Assembly (NCBI GenBank): GCA_040389065.1
Contig: JAZKAR010000026.1
Coordinates: 56,259-120,258 of the forward strand
Direction of reading: 5' to 3'
DNA length: 64,000 nt
From: JAZKAR01 sp040389065
Lineage (GTDB): Bacteria; Pseudomonadota; Gammaproteobacteria; Burkholderiales; Casimicrobiaceae
The translations under genes were made by a program, and so were the position numbers. The notes under the pieces are model-generated. The model saw only the letters and a program-made list of their open reading frames with translations, did not search any database and was not told where the DNA came from. Positions 7,865-17,305 of the stretch are shown piece after piece (position 1 is the first letter of the stretch; every line of letters starts with the position of its first letter).

Positions 7865-10800
7865 ATGACCTCTCCAGCCTTTATTCATCTTCGGATGCAC
7901 AGCGAATACTCCGTTGTGGATAGCAGCATTACGCTCGCATCTGCCATTCAAAAAGCGGTTGCTTTTGAGATGCCTGCTTTGGGTCTTTCTGATCTGAATA
8001 ATACGTTCGGCTGGATTAAGTTTTATCAATCTGCGCGCGGTGCAGGGTTAAAACCACTTTTTGGTGTTGATACCTGGATGATGCATAGCGATGCCACGCA
8101 GCCTTATCGTGTGCTATTACTATGCGCTAACCAACAAGGTTACCGGCACGTATGCGAGTGGCTTACGCGCGCCTATATATCACCTCATGTTGATGGTCAT
8201 GCAACAGTACAGCGGGAATGGTTGTGGGAAGCCCCTAATGAGGGTGTTATTGTGCTTTCAGGGGCACGATGCGGAGATGCAGGTCAGGCCATTACTCAAG
8301 GGCGTCACGACGACGCAAAAACAATCCTTCAAGGTTGGGCAAATGCGTTTCCTAGCCGGTTTTACATTGAACTTCAACGTGCCGGGCACCCCGATGATGA
8401 AAGCTGTGTAAAAGGAAGTATTTTACTGGCATCCGAACTTAACCTGCCTGTTGTAGCTACCCACCCTATTCAATTTCTTGAACCTGAAAGTTTTAAGGCG
8501 CACGAAGCCCGTATCTGTATTGCTGAGAGCTATACTATGGGCGACCCACGCCGCCCTAAAACATTTCATGAAAGCCAATACTTTCAAACTTCTGAAGCCA
8601 TGCAGCGCTTATTTGCTGATATTCCTTCTGCACTCACTAACTCTGTAGAAATTGCGAAGCGCTGTAACTTAATATTTAAGCTGGGTAAACCTGCGCTGCC
8701 GCAGTTTCCTACCCCTGAAGGTATGGGTCTGGATGATTTTCTTCGCCAGCAATCTACAGAAGGCCTCGAAAAACGCCTGGAACATTTGGCTAAAACCAGC
8801 TCACTCAGCGCCACACGTGAAGCCTATTTTGAACGTTTAGATTTCGAAATTAAAACCATTATTCATATGGGTTTCCCGGGTTACTTCTTAATTGTGGCTG
8901 ATTTTATTAACTGGGCTAAAAATAACGGCGTACCGGTAGGCCCAGGAAGAGGTTCAGGAGCAGGTTCACTGGTAGCTTACGCACTAAACATAACAGATCT
9001 TGACCCTTTGCGTTATCAACTGCTTTTTGAGCGCTTCTTAAACCCTGAACGCGTTTCGATGCCCGATTTCGATATCGACTTTTGTCAGGATGGACGCGAA
9101 CGCGTCATTGAATACGTGCGTCACTATTATGGTGCTGCGTCTGTTTCGCAAATTGCCACGTTTGGAACCATGGCGGCAAAAGGTGTGATTCGCGATGTAG
9201 GGCGAGTACTTGATTTACCCTATAACTTTGTTGACCAAATTTCAAAACTCATTCCCCTAGAATTAGGCATTACGCTTACCAAAGCACGCGAGCAAGAACC
9301 GCTCATTAACCAACGCTGTGAAGAAGAAGAAGAAGTTGCCGAACTTTTTGAACTTGCCATGCAGCTTGAAGGTATTACGAGAAACGTTGGTATGCATGCG
9401 GGAGGAGTATTAATTGCTCCAGGTAAATTAACAGATTTTTGCCCTCTTTACGCGGCAGATGGCTCACCTTCTGTCGTGAGCCAGTACGATAAAGATGATG
9501 TTGAAGCCGTGGGCTTGGTAAAGTTCGACTTTTTGGGCTTACGTACTCTTACCATTTTGGATTGGGCTGTGCGTTTCGTACAACGCCTAGACCCCAGCTT
9601 TTCGCTTCACCCCAATGATTTGCCGCTCGATGATAAAGATGTTTACAAGCTGTTATGCAAAGGCAATACAACAGCCGTTTTCCAGCTAGAGTCACGCGGC
9701 ATGAAAGACATGCTGAAGCAGGCCAAGCCTGATCGCTTTGAAGATATTATCGCTTTGGTATCGCTATACCGCCCTGGCCCAATGGATTTGATTCCGGATT
9801 TTATTCGGCGTAAGCATGGTCTAGAAAAAGTGGAATATCCAGACCCTCGTCTTCAACCCATTTTAGGCGCCACCTACGGGATTATGGTTTACCAGGAACA
9901 GGTGATGCAAATAGCCCAGGTAATTGGTGGCTATACACTTGGCGGTGCAGATTTACTTCGTCGTGCGATGGGTAAAAAGAAAGCCGATGAAATGGCAACG
10001 CATCGCGGCATTTTTGTTGAAGGTGCTGCTAAAAATGGAGTGGCTGCTGAACCGGCTAGCCAGCTTTTCGATGTGATGGAAAAATTTGCTGGTTATGGGT
10101 TTAATAAATCACATGCAGCCGCTTATGCACTCGTTGCGTATCAAACTGCTTGGTTTAAAGCCCATCACCCAGCTGCGTTTATGTCAGCCACCCTTTCTTC
10201 TGAAATGGATGATACTGACAAACTGCGTATTTTTTATGAAGACACGCTGGCTCAAGGCGTATCATTCCTCCCCCCCGATGTAAACCATTCAGAATATCGT
10301 TTCACACCTGTTGACCCTAAAACGATTCGCTATGGATTAGGCGCGATTAAAGGTAGTGGGGAAGCAGCTATCAATGCAATTATTGAAGCACGGCAATCTG
10401 GAGGCGCGTTTACTGACTTATTCGATTTCTGTAAACGTATCGATAAACGAACCGTTAACCGGCGCACCATTGAATCACTCATCAAAGCAGGCGCGTTTGA
10501 CCCGCTTAACCCCTCTCGAGGTCAGCTTTTCGCGCATGTTAGCAAAGCGATGGAATGGGCAGAACAACAAGCTCGTGATAAAAACCAAATGGGGCTATTT
10601 GGCGGCGAAGGTGAAGATACAACCCCTCATTATGACGCTACCCCTGCCTGGTCGGTACTTGAAGCATTACAACATGAAAAAACAAGCTTAGGCTTTTACT
10701 TCTCAGGCCACCCTTTTAATGCTTATGAAACTTATCTTGCTGGATGGTCGCGCACGTCGCTAAAAAAATTAGCGCCCGGCAAAGAATTATTTAAAATTGC

Positions 10801-11320
10801 TGGCGTCATTTTAAGTATTCGCACGCAATTAACCAAACGCGGAAAAATGGCTTTTATCTTATTAGATGACGGCACTGGCTCGGTGGAATTATCAGTATTT
10901 GCAGCACAATTTGATTCACATAAACACTGGCTAAAAGAAGATGCATTGCTGATGGCAGAAGTAAAAGTGCATGATGATGCCTATACAGGCGGTGTGCGAG
11001 TAAGTGTTGATAACTTAATGAATCTTGAGATGTTGTATGAAAACACACTGGCTAATATTCAATTAACCTGCGATAGCACCGTGGATGGCGAATGGCTGGT
11101 TTCTCAATTAAAAATTGCAAAAAATATTTCTGGTGTTCCCCTAATTATTTCGTATAAAGCTGCCGATATTCAAGGCAAGGTCATCTTACCTGATACGTTT
11201 AAAATTCGATGCGAGCAACCTTGGCTCGACCGCCTCTTAGGGCATCCTGGTATACGTTTTAAAGGAAGCTGGAAAGCACACCCTGCCAAAAACTTATCCA
11301 CAAACCGATTCTCGGAATAA
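7865..11320 (+). CDS. dnaE: DNA polymerase III alpha subunit DnaE
   Basis: Replicative polymerase catalytic subunit (1151 aa; E. coli 1160). The N-terminal PHP domain begins at once (FIHLRMHSEYSVVDSS). The palm domain carries GPGRGSGAGSLVAYAL and the catalytic aspartates in MPDFDIDF at residues 399-406 (Asp401 and Asp403). VKFDFLGLRTLTILD contains the third acidic residue. The finger domain has GRNVG-type and YQEQVMQIAQ motifs. A clamp-binding peptide QMGLF is at residues 908-912. An OB fold follows (FKIAGVILSIRTQLTKRGKMAF), then a C-terminal tau-binding region. The ATG at 7865 matches the family's N-terminus although no strong Shine-Dalgarno is visible. It is a stand-alone gene; convergent dciA follows. 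Confidence 0.98.
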   Translation: MTSPAFIHLRMHSEYSVVDSSITLASAIQKAVAFEMPALGLSDLNNTFGWIKFYQSARGAGLKPLFGVDTWMMHSDATQPYRVLLLCANQQGYRHVCEWLTRAYISPHVDGHATVQREWLWEAPNEGVIVLSGARCGDAGQAITQGRHDDAKTILQGWANAFPSRFYIELQRAGHPDDESCVKGSILLASELNLPVVATHPIQFLEPESFKAHEARICIAESYTMGDPRRPKTFHESQYFQTSEAMQRLFADIPSALTNSVEIAKRCNLIFKLGKPALPQFPTPEGMGLDDFLRQQSTEGLEKRLEHLAKTSSLSATREAYFERLDFEIKTIIHMGFPGYFLIVADFINWAKNNGVPVGPGRGSGAGSLVAYALNITDLDPLRYQLLFERFLNPERVSMPDFDIDFCQDGRERVIEYVRHYYGAASVSQIATFGTMAAKGVIRDVGRVLDLPYNFVDQISKLIPLELGITLTKAREQEPLINQRCEEEEEVAELFELAMQLEGITRNVGMHAGGVLIAPGKLTDFCPLYAADGSPSVVSQYDKDDVEAVGLVKFDFLGLRTLTILDWAVRFVQRLDPSFSLHPNDLPLDDKDVYKLLCKGNTTAVFQLESRGMKDMLKQAKPDRFEDIIALVSLYRPGPMDLIPDFIRRKHGLEKVEYPDPRLQPILGATYGIMVYQEQVMQIAQVIGGYTLGGADLLRRAMGKKKADEMATHRGIFVEGAAKNGVAAEPASQLFDVMEKFAGYGFNKSHAAAYALVAYQTAWFKAHHPAAFMSATLSSEMDDTDKLRIFYEDTLAQGVSFLPPDVNHSEYRFTPVDPKTIRYGLGAIKGSGEAAINAIIEARQSGGAFTDLFDFCKRIDKRTVNRRTIESLIKAGAFDPLNPSRGQLFAHVSKAMEWAEQQARDKNQMGLFGGEGEDTTPHYDATPAWSVLEALQHEKTSLGFYFSGHPFNAYETYLAGWSRTSLKKLAPGKELFKIAGVILSIRTQLTKRGKMAFILLDDGTGSVELSVFAAQFDSHKHWLKEDALLMAEVKVHDDAYTGGVRVSVDNLMNLEMLYENTLANIQLTCDSTVDGEWLVSQLKIAKNISGVPLIISYKAADIQGKVILPDTFKIRCEQPWLDRLLGHPGIRFKGSWKAHPAKNLSTNRFSE

Positions 11321-11370
11321 CCCTTATAAAATCAGCTTTTTACAACAAAAGCTTAAAAGTTTCTCGTTGT

Positions 11371-12363
11371 CTATTCACAGAGTTATCCACAGGGTTTAAC
11401 CTATTAGGGTATATAAAACTCCGCACGTGTTTAAACACCCTACGCATTTAAACATCCTAAGCTTTAATTTCCATAACTTTGCTTTAATAGCTGTTCAATC
11501 GCTTCGGCTAAACCTGTTCCTTCGCACTGTTGGCGAGCGCGCTCTAGGGCAACACGCCCTGCTGCGGGAATTTTTCGATGAACACGGCGTGGCGTTGACA
11601 CAACAGGGGTAGAACGTGGTTCTACCTTTACACGTATTTGCTCAACTCTAAACCCTGCATTCCTTACTGCATCAGTAATTTGCCCCGCTAAGGCTCTTAA
11701 TTTTAAATGCACTGTGCCATTTGTACAACGCAAAATTAATACACCTTGGTGTAACGGGCTGGTATGCACTGAAGATTTCAGCATGGGTGGTAATGCGCTT
11801 TGTATAGCAACTCTCAGCCTCTCATACTCTTCCACTTGTTTGCTCAAATTCACTATGCCTGAATTACCCAAAATTTCAGACATCAATTGTATGCCTTTCA
11901 TCGCGCGCTCCCCTGACTCATCATTTTTTTCATCTATAAAGCCTATCAAGCCCCAACTTACTTATATCATTTCCAGTTTATTCATCAACCGAAAAATGAT
12001 TGGCTAGTGATTTCATTCATGTTTTAGTCGTAATTATTGTAACCGATAGCAAGCTAAACGCCTTTCTTTTTCCTCACGTTATTTTTGCTAAATGCGATGA
12101 TAAACCTTTACATATATGGGTTTACACTTATTCACTCCATGCTTCATATTTTTGTCCACAGAACCTGTGGATAATTCTGTGCATAACATGTATATTCCTC
12201 CCTCCAAGCCTGATAAATCGGGTGTATTTTCTAGTTCGCGCAAAAAAACAGCATAATAATAAAGTTGTTTAAAATCATAATTTTAATAATTTTCAATACC
12301 TGTCAAATACTTTTTTATGCATAAAATTTACCAGAAAATGTCAAGCAATAAAATTGTGGATGA
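11371..12363. promoter_or_regulatory. DnaA-box cluster with A+T-rich segment around dciA (candidate origin or DnaA-binding locus)
   Basis: Matches to TTATNCACA or its complement: TTATCCACA at 11383-11391, TGTGGATAA at 12166-12174 and TGTGCATAA at 12178-12186. One-mismatch forms are at 11371-11379 (CTATTCACA), 12128-12136 (TTATTCACT), 12152-12160 (TTGTCCACA) and 12355-12363 (TGTGGATGA). A further perfect TTATCCACA is at 11294-11302 inside the end of dnaE. The stretch 12230-12360 between boxes is very A+T-rich and could unwind. The 517-base gap between dciA (starts 11901) and xseA (12419) holds no supported gene. Whether this is oriC, a titration site or a regulator of neighbouring replication genes cannot be told from the window. 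Confidence 0.5.
11464..11901 (-). CDS. dciA: DciA-like helicase-loading protein (DUF721)
   Basis: DUF721/DciA proteins help load the replicative helicase DnaB in most bacteria that lack DnaC. A beta-rich core is visible in LHQGVLILRCTNGTVHLKLRAL..ITDAVR, the usual DUF721 pattern of a short KH-like domain. It is followed by a basic, Arg-rich and disordered C-terminal part. I chose the ATG at 11901 because GGGGAG lies 7 bases upstream; the open frame extends to 11949 without a ribosome site. Length 145 aa is normal. It is convergent with dnaE and divergent from the DnaA-box region and xseA. Confidence 0.75.
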   Translation of the reverse strand: MKGIQLMSEILGNSGIVNLSKQVEEYERLRVAIQSALPPMLKSSVHTSPLHQGVLILRCTNGTVHLKLRALAGQITDAVRNAGFRVEQIRVKVEPRSTPVVSTPRRVHRKIPAAGRVALERARQQCEGTGLAEAIEQLLKQSYGN

Positions 12364-12418
12364 TTTACATTTTTGGCTCTTGACAGCCACCAAAATTACT
12401 GACCTTTGAAAGTTCATT

Positions 12419-13756
12419 ATGAAAGTATGGAGCATTATCGAATGGTTAACTCAAACCCGCCAATGGCTTGAACAAAACTATCAACGATTTTGGATTCAAG
12501 GAGAGGTTTCAAACTTTACACAGGCCAGTAGCGGGCATCTATATTTTGTACTGAAAGAAGGGTCAGCGCAGATTAAATGCGTATTGTTTCGCAGCTATGC
12601 GCAACGCAGCACATTAAAACTTCAAAATGGGTTAAAAATTGAAGCGCTCGCTCAAGCAACGATTTATGAAGAACGCGGCGAATTACAGCTTCGCTTAGAA
12701 GAAGTTCGTGATGCGGGGCTAGGTGATTTATGGCAGCGCTTTCTTGTCCTCAAAGCCAAGCTTGAAGCATTAGGCTGGTTTAACCCTGAGCATAAACGCG
12801 ATATCCCGTTACACCCTCGCCGTATTGGTGTTATTACCAGCCTTCATGCAGCTGCTTTACGCGATGTAGTTAGCACCCTTAAACATCGCGCCCCAAGCGT
12901 GTCATTGATTCTTTACCCTACCCCTGTACAAGGCGAAGAAGCCCCGCGCAAAATTGCAGCGGCTATTTATACAGCGTGCCAGCGCGCAGAAGTTGACACA
13001 CTGCTGCTATGCCGAGGCGGCGGCAGCCTAGATGATTTGGCTGCGTTTAACCATGAACTCGTTGCTAAAGCAATTTTTGAAGCCACCTTACCCATCATTA
13101 GCGGTATCGGGCACGAAACAGATTTTACTATTGCTGATTTTGTGGCAGATAAACGCGCACCTACCCCTACTGGCGCTGTGGTACTTGCGGTGCCAGATGA
13201 AATTGAACAAAGCAAAAAGCTAGAACACTATACCAGTCGGCTCTTACATCATGCTTATCGCCGCCTTGAACATGAAGCAATGCGGCTTGACCACCTCAGC
13301 CAACGCCTTAAAAGCCCCCGCCAGCGCTTGATCACGCATCGGCAGCAGCTAGACCAATACATACGCCGCTGGAGGCTCTTATACCAGCAACAGAGCCAAT
13401 ACTGGCACCATTCGTTGTTATCAAGATTTCAGCGCTTCCAAACACTCAATATTTTACCGGCTCCCGCCACCCTTACCTCACGTTTGCATCATTTGCAGCT
13501 CGCGCAGCGGCATTATATTCAAACCTATGCTACACGCCTTAAGCATTATGAAAATCAGCTACAAACCCTGCACCCTCTTGCTCCGCTTGAAAGAGGCTAT
13601 GCCATGGTCACTAAACTTCCTGAAGAAGAAATAGTAACTTCGATTAAAGGACTTGCAGCCAAGCAAGCACTACAGGTATCGTTACGAGATGGAAGCGTGA
13701 ATGTAACGATCACCTCGATTACACCGCACCATGAAAGGGAACCTATACAAGACTAA
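12419..13756 (+). CDS. xseA: Exodeoxyribonuclease VII large subunit XseA
   Basis: Catalytic subunit of the bidirectional single-strand exonuclease VII. An N-terminal OB fold (QGEVSNFTQASSGHLYFVLK, residues about 28-47, through LEEVRDAGLGDLW) is followed by the catalytic core: HPRRIGVITSLHAAALRDV, LLCRGGGSLDDLAAFN, GIGHETDFTIADFVADKRAPTPTGA. A long coiled-coil region (residues about 260-370) and a C-terminal LAPLERGYAMVTK segment end the protein. Length 445 aa is typical. The small subunit xseB is not adjacent. A TTGACA lies at 12380, but no matching -10 is clear. Confidence 0.97.
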   Translation: MKVWSIIEWLTQTRQWLEQNYQRFWIQGEVSNFTQASSGHLYFVLKEGSAQIKCVLFRSYAQRSTLKLQNGLKIEALAQATIYEERGELQLRLEEVRDAGLGDLWQRFLVLKAKLEALGWFNPEHKRDIPLHPRRIGVITSLHAAALRDVVSTLKHRAPSVSLILYPTPVQGEEAPRKIAAAIYTACQRAEVDTLLLCRGGGSLDDLAAFNHELVAKAIFEATLPIISGIGHETDFTIADFVADKRAPTPTGAVVLAVPDEIEQSKKLEHYTSRLLHHAYRRLEHEAMRLDHLSQRLKSPRQRLITHRQQLDQYIRRWRLLYQQQSQYWHHSLLSRFQRFQTLNILPAPATLTSRLHHLQLAQRHYIQTYATRLKHYENQLQTLHPLAPLERGYAMVTKLPEEEIVTSIKGLAAKQALQVSLRDGSVNVTITSITPHHEREPIQD

Positions 13757-13939
13757 CATCAAGGGTTATTCTTGAAGCATCGAAACTACATTTTTTATGC
13801 TCAAATACAAACACTAAGGGTAACCAGCCCTTCAAAATACTCCCTCTTTTACTTATCAGGTATGTTTAGGATGTGCTCCTAAAGATGAATGATCACTAGC
13901 TGCAAACAAGCAACAGTATGCTTTTCGCTGCGCCTATAC

Positions 13940-13968
13940 TTGAGGTACACTTTGGTGCAACCTATTTT
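13940..13968 (+). promoter_or_regulatory. Candidate sigma70 promoter for adk
   Basis: TTGAGG at 13940-13945, a 17-base spacer and TATTTT at 13963-13968 give a plausible -35/-10 pair about 96 bases ahead of the adk start. The rest of the 308-base gap between xseA and adk shows no gene. The call is sequence-pattern only. Confidence 0.35.
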
Positions 13969-14064
13969 TATTACAGGCAAAATCTTGTTTTCGCTAGCGT
14001 CATCGTATCTTTAGAAATACAACCTAGCCTGATTTATTAAGTTATTGTTTTTGGAGAAACACGC

Positions 14065-14736
14065 ATGTTGCGTTTAATGTTGCTAGGGGCCCCAGGTGCG
14101 GGCAAAGGTACTCAAGCTGCCTTTATTAAAGAAGCTTTTCATATTCCGCAAATTTCTACAGGCGATATGCTACGCGCTGCTGTTAAAGCCGAAACACCTC
14201 TAGGCCTAAAAGCTAAAAGTATTATGGAGGCCGGCCAATTAGTTCCCGATGATTTAATTCTTGGTCTCATTCGCGATCGCTTAAGTCAACCTGATTGCCA
14301 AGCTGGATACCTGTTAGATGGTTTTCCTCGTACCCTGGCGCAAGCCCAAGCCATGCGAGATTTAAATATTCAACTTGATATTGTGCTTGAAATTGATGTA
14401 CCCGATGAAGCCATTGTTGAGCGCGTAACCGGGCGGCGTGTTCACCCGGCATCAGGCCGCAGCTACCATGTACGCTTTAACCCGCCAAAGCAAGAAAACA
14501 TCGATGATATTACCGGTGAGCCATTGATTCAACGCCCCGACGATACCGAAATCACCACCCGTAAGCGTCTTGAGGTGTATCACCAGCAAACCCACCCGCT
14601 CATTAATTATTATGCGAGCTGGAGACAAAATGATCCCCAACATGCGCCGCGTTTTGATCGCTTATCAGGGCTAGGCAGCCTGCAAGAAGTAAATGACCGT
14701 TTAATGGTATGCCTTAAAGATTATTCGCCTAAATAA
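14065..14736 (+). CDS. adk: Adenylate kinase
   Basis: Interconverts ATP plus AMP and two ADP. The P-loop GAPGAGKGT is at residues 8-16, the AMP-binding segment is STGDMLRAA, and LDGFPRTLAQAQAM and GRRVHP with the LID domain SGRSYHVRFNPPKQE and RPDDTEITTRKRLEVY follow. The LID lacks zinc cysteines, as is usual for Gram-negative enzymes. Length 223 aa is the long-form norm. TTTTGGAGAAAC precedes the ATG with correct spacing. It is a single gene; 926 bases without a confident gene follow. Confidence 0.98.
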   Translation: MLRLMLLGAPGAGKGTQAAFIKEAFHIPQISTGDMLRAAVKAETPLGLKAKSIMEAGQLVPDDLILGLIRDRLSQPDCQAGYLLDGFPRTLAQAQAMRDLNIQLDIVLEIDVPDEAIVERVTGRRVHPASGRSYHVRFNPPKQENIDDITGEPLIQRPDDTEITTRKRLEVYHQQTHPLINYYASWRQNDPQHAPRFDRLSGLGSLQEVNDRLMVCLKDYSPK

Positions 14737-15662
14737 TTTTAATAATTTAATTAAGCGCACAAAACTAATCGTAAAATATGAATTGAAGGCAGCAGCAGCT
14801 ATATTCAACAATCGGCAACCAAGTGAAAAATAAATACCATTTATCTTACTAAAATGCTTCATTCATGCCTTATTATTGCGCTGATTTGGCGAGACTATCA
14901 AATCAGCACAGCAATAGGGCATTGGGGTTTATGGTTACTATTTGGTATTATTTCTGCCTTTAATTCTATTTCAAAGACTAAGCTGTTTAATTCGGCAAAC
15001 ATCCCTATTACAATCTAGCTCAATATTCAATGCATTTTGCCAAGCACAATATATCCTTTAGCTTTACTCAATACACTTCATAAAATCTCCATTACGCAAT
15101 CGCTGAATCAAACACTCAATACTTACTCCTAAAAATTTACAACATAACCGGATGCAGTCTCTAAGACCTTATTACATGGAGTAAAGCGTGCACGATGATC
15201 AAGAAAGTTTTCCATCTTATTATTTGAATAAGCAAAATGTTTTTTCTGAGCAATTACAGAAAAGTGGTTTTCAATTTTTATATTCTGATATTAAAAATGC
15301 ATTACGCAATTTAACTAAATAATCTGGGTAGTTTTTAAAGTATATATTTACACAGCAATTCCTGCTGATAAAGCCTTGGCAACTGATAGCAATAGGCAGT
15401 GACATATAGTGACATATCGCCGAAACATAACTTCGCTGCCTTTTTAACTTCATCACTCCTTAATATTTCTCATTCTAACATTAGTCAACGTCAAACTCTT
15501 ATCATTAAAAATTGTAAATATCGTAATGAATTCCGTTATTTGTAAATACTAGAAAACCTTAGCTTATTTTTTTAATTGCATGAGAGAAAAGCAACGTGCC
15601 ATTAATTAATTTAACCGCTATAACACTTCTTATTTTACTAATAAAATATATTGTGATATGTA
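14737..15662. other. Gene-poor interval between adk and the kinase operon
   Basis: This is 926 A+T-rich bases. A 54-codon frame at 14854-15018 (+) would give a short hydrophobic peptide (GHWGLWLLFGIISAFNSIS) but lacks a Shine-Dalgarno; it may be a remnant of a membrane protein. A better candidate small gene at 15188-15322 is listed separately. Nothing else can be supported. Confidence 0.5.
15188..15322 (+). CDS. Possible small protein (44 aa), GTG start
   Basis: GGAG at 15178-15181 lies six bases before a GTG that opens a 44-codon frame ending in TAA at 15320-15322. The product is soluble and mixed (begins MHDDQESFPSYYLNKQ, ends DIKNALRNLTK). I recognise no family. Support is the ribosome site and a protein-like composition only, and a fragment of a decayed gene is equally possible. 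Confidence 0.3.
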   Translation: MHDDQESFPSYYLNKQNVFSEQLQKSGFQFLYSDIKNALRNLTK

Positions 15663-17192
15663 ATGATATTAAATTATATAAACAAATACACTTTCTTCTT
15701 TAGTAATTGGAAAGTTATCGTTATGCTAGCAGCATTTTGTGCCAGTATAACCGCCATTGGTATTACGGCTGCTACTTCAATTTCACAGCTGACAAGCACC
15801 TTTGGCATTGCTGTTGAAGAAGCCAAAGTAAAGCTTGATATAGCGACAACCACACGTGTATCAACAATGGCGATGGAACAATCGCTTTATCATCTAATTG
15901 TTTCAAAAAAACCTTCCGAAATGCGATCAGCAGCTATAGCAGCTATCAAAGGTGCTTCATTTCTTGAAGAAAGCCTACAGAAGCTTACGATTGCGATGCC
16001 CAAAAATCAAAAAGTCGATTATTTGAACCAGCTTGATCATAAGGTTAAGCCAATTCGTATGCAAGTTATTACAGAGGGTATGCACGGTGATCTACCTAGT
16101 GCTACAGAAAACTTAAGAAACATAGGCCCATTAACATTAAAAATCGACTCTCTTTCGCAGGAAATATTAAAAGATGGGCAGGAAGAATTGCTTAATGTAG
16201 CAAAAAACAATACCAGTCATGGTGTACACACCATAAGGGTACTCAGCATTAGTATTGCCGTGATTTTAATAGCTACTATTATTGTTTTTATTTCAAATTT
16301 AAAACTACAAACTAATCAAAAAAGCCACATCGGACAGTTACAACAAATTAACCAGAAACTTGAGAATGCACAAAATCAGTTAGTGCAATCCGAAAAGCTT
16401 GCTTCGATTGGTCAATTAGCGGCTGGAATAGCGCATGAAATCAATAACCCTATTGGATATGTACTTTCAAACTTTGGAACACTCGAGAAACATTTAACCA
16501 ATTGTATTGGGTTGATGCAGCTCTACATTTATGCGGCAGAAAAATATATTACTGATATTGAATTTCGTAATTGGCTTATTTCAGAACGTACGCGCATTGA
16601 TTTTGATTATACCCGTGACGATATTTTAACTATTCTGCGAGAATCACGTGAAGGCGTGGAACAAGTACGGAAAATTGTTCTGGATTTGAAATATTTTTCA
16701 CATACGGCAAATCATAACGAAGAATGGCAACAAATAGACATAACACGCGGACTTGAAGCAACGTTAAATATCGTGATCAATCAGATTAAAGATCATGCTG
16801 ATGTCGTAAAGGAACTAGAATTTTTACCAAAAATTCAATGCCTTCAATCACAGTTAAATCAGGTTTTTATGAATCTACTGGTTAATGCAGCGCATGCAGT
16901 AGAAGGACGCCCCAGAGGAACTATTACAATACGTACGGCTGCTACAAATGAAGAAATCTGGATAGAAGTGGAAGATACGGGATGCGGTATTTCTCAGGAA
17001 ACACTCAGCCATATTTATGACCCCTTCTTTACAACCAAACCCGTTGGCAAAGGCACAGGATTAGGCTTATCTCTGTCTTTTGGTATTGTACAGAAACACA
17101 ATGGACGTATTGATGTACGTTCCAATTTAGGAATAGGCACCTGTTTTCGAATAACGTTACCCATACAACAGCCCGATGTAAGCGATGCTTAA
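15663..17192 (+). CDS. Sensor histidine kinase (first of a tandem pair)
   Basis: Membrane sensor kinase. Transmembrane segments lie near residues 17-38 and 188-212 and bracket an all-helical periplasmic domain. A short coiled coil leads into the HisKA-type region with the phospho-acceptor His258 in GIAHEINNPIGYV. The HATPase_c domain has the N box (NLLVNAAHAV), G1 box (VEDTGCGIS), F box (DPFFTTKPV) and G2 box (GKGTGLGLS). Its C-terminal half is nearly the same as that of the next gene, but the sensor halves differ. The A+T-rich leader shows no strong ribosome site for the ATG at 15663. Stimulus unknown. Confidence 0.9.
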   Translation: MILNYINKYTFFFSNWKVIVMLAAFCASITAIGITAATSISQLTSTFGIAVEEAKVKLDIATTTRVSTMAMEQSLYHLIVSKKPSEMRSAAIAAIKGASFLEESLQKLTIAMPKNQKVDYLNQLDHKVKPIRMQVITEGMHGDLPSATENLRNIGPLTLKIDSLSQEILKDGQEELLNVAKNNTSHGVHTIRVLSISIAVILIATIIVFISNLKLQTNQKSHIGQLQQINQKLENAQNQLVQSEKLASIGQLAAGIAHEINNPIGYVLSNFGTLEKHLTNCIGLMQLYIYAAEKYITDIEFRNWLISERTRIDFDYTRDDILTILRESREGVEQVRKIVLDLKYFSHTANHNEEWQQIDITRGLEATLNIVINQIKDHADVVKELEFLPKIQCLQSQLNQVFMNLLVNAAHAVEGRPRGTITIRTAATNEEIWIEVEDTGCGISQETLSHIYDPFFTTKPVGKGTGLGLSLSFGIVQKHNGRIDVRSNLGIGTCFRITLPIQQPDVSDA

Positions 17193-17305
17193 CTCTTTCT
17201 TTCTGAAAAATATAAATTAAGCCCCTCATCTACAGGTAGGCTAAGAAATGCAGATCGCATTCATTAAAGGTGAGAAATATCAGATCATTAAGGTGAGTCC
17301 AAAAA

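Noticed and set aside
12000..12272. Open frame of 90 codons upstream of xseA
   Set aside because: No ribosome site, hydrophobic low-complexity content, and it overlies the DnaA-box region.
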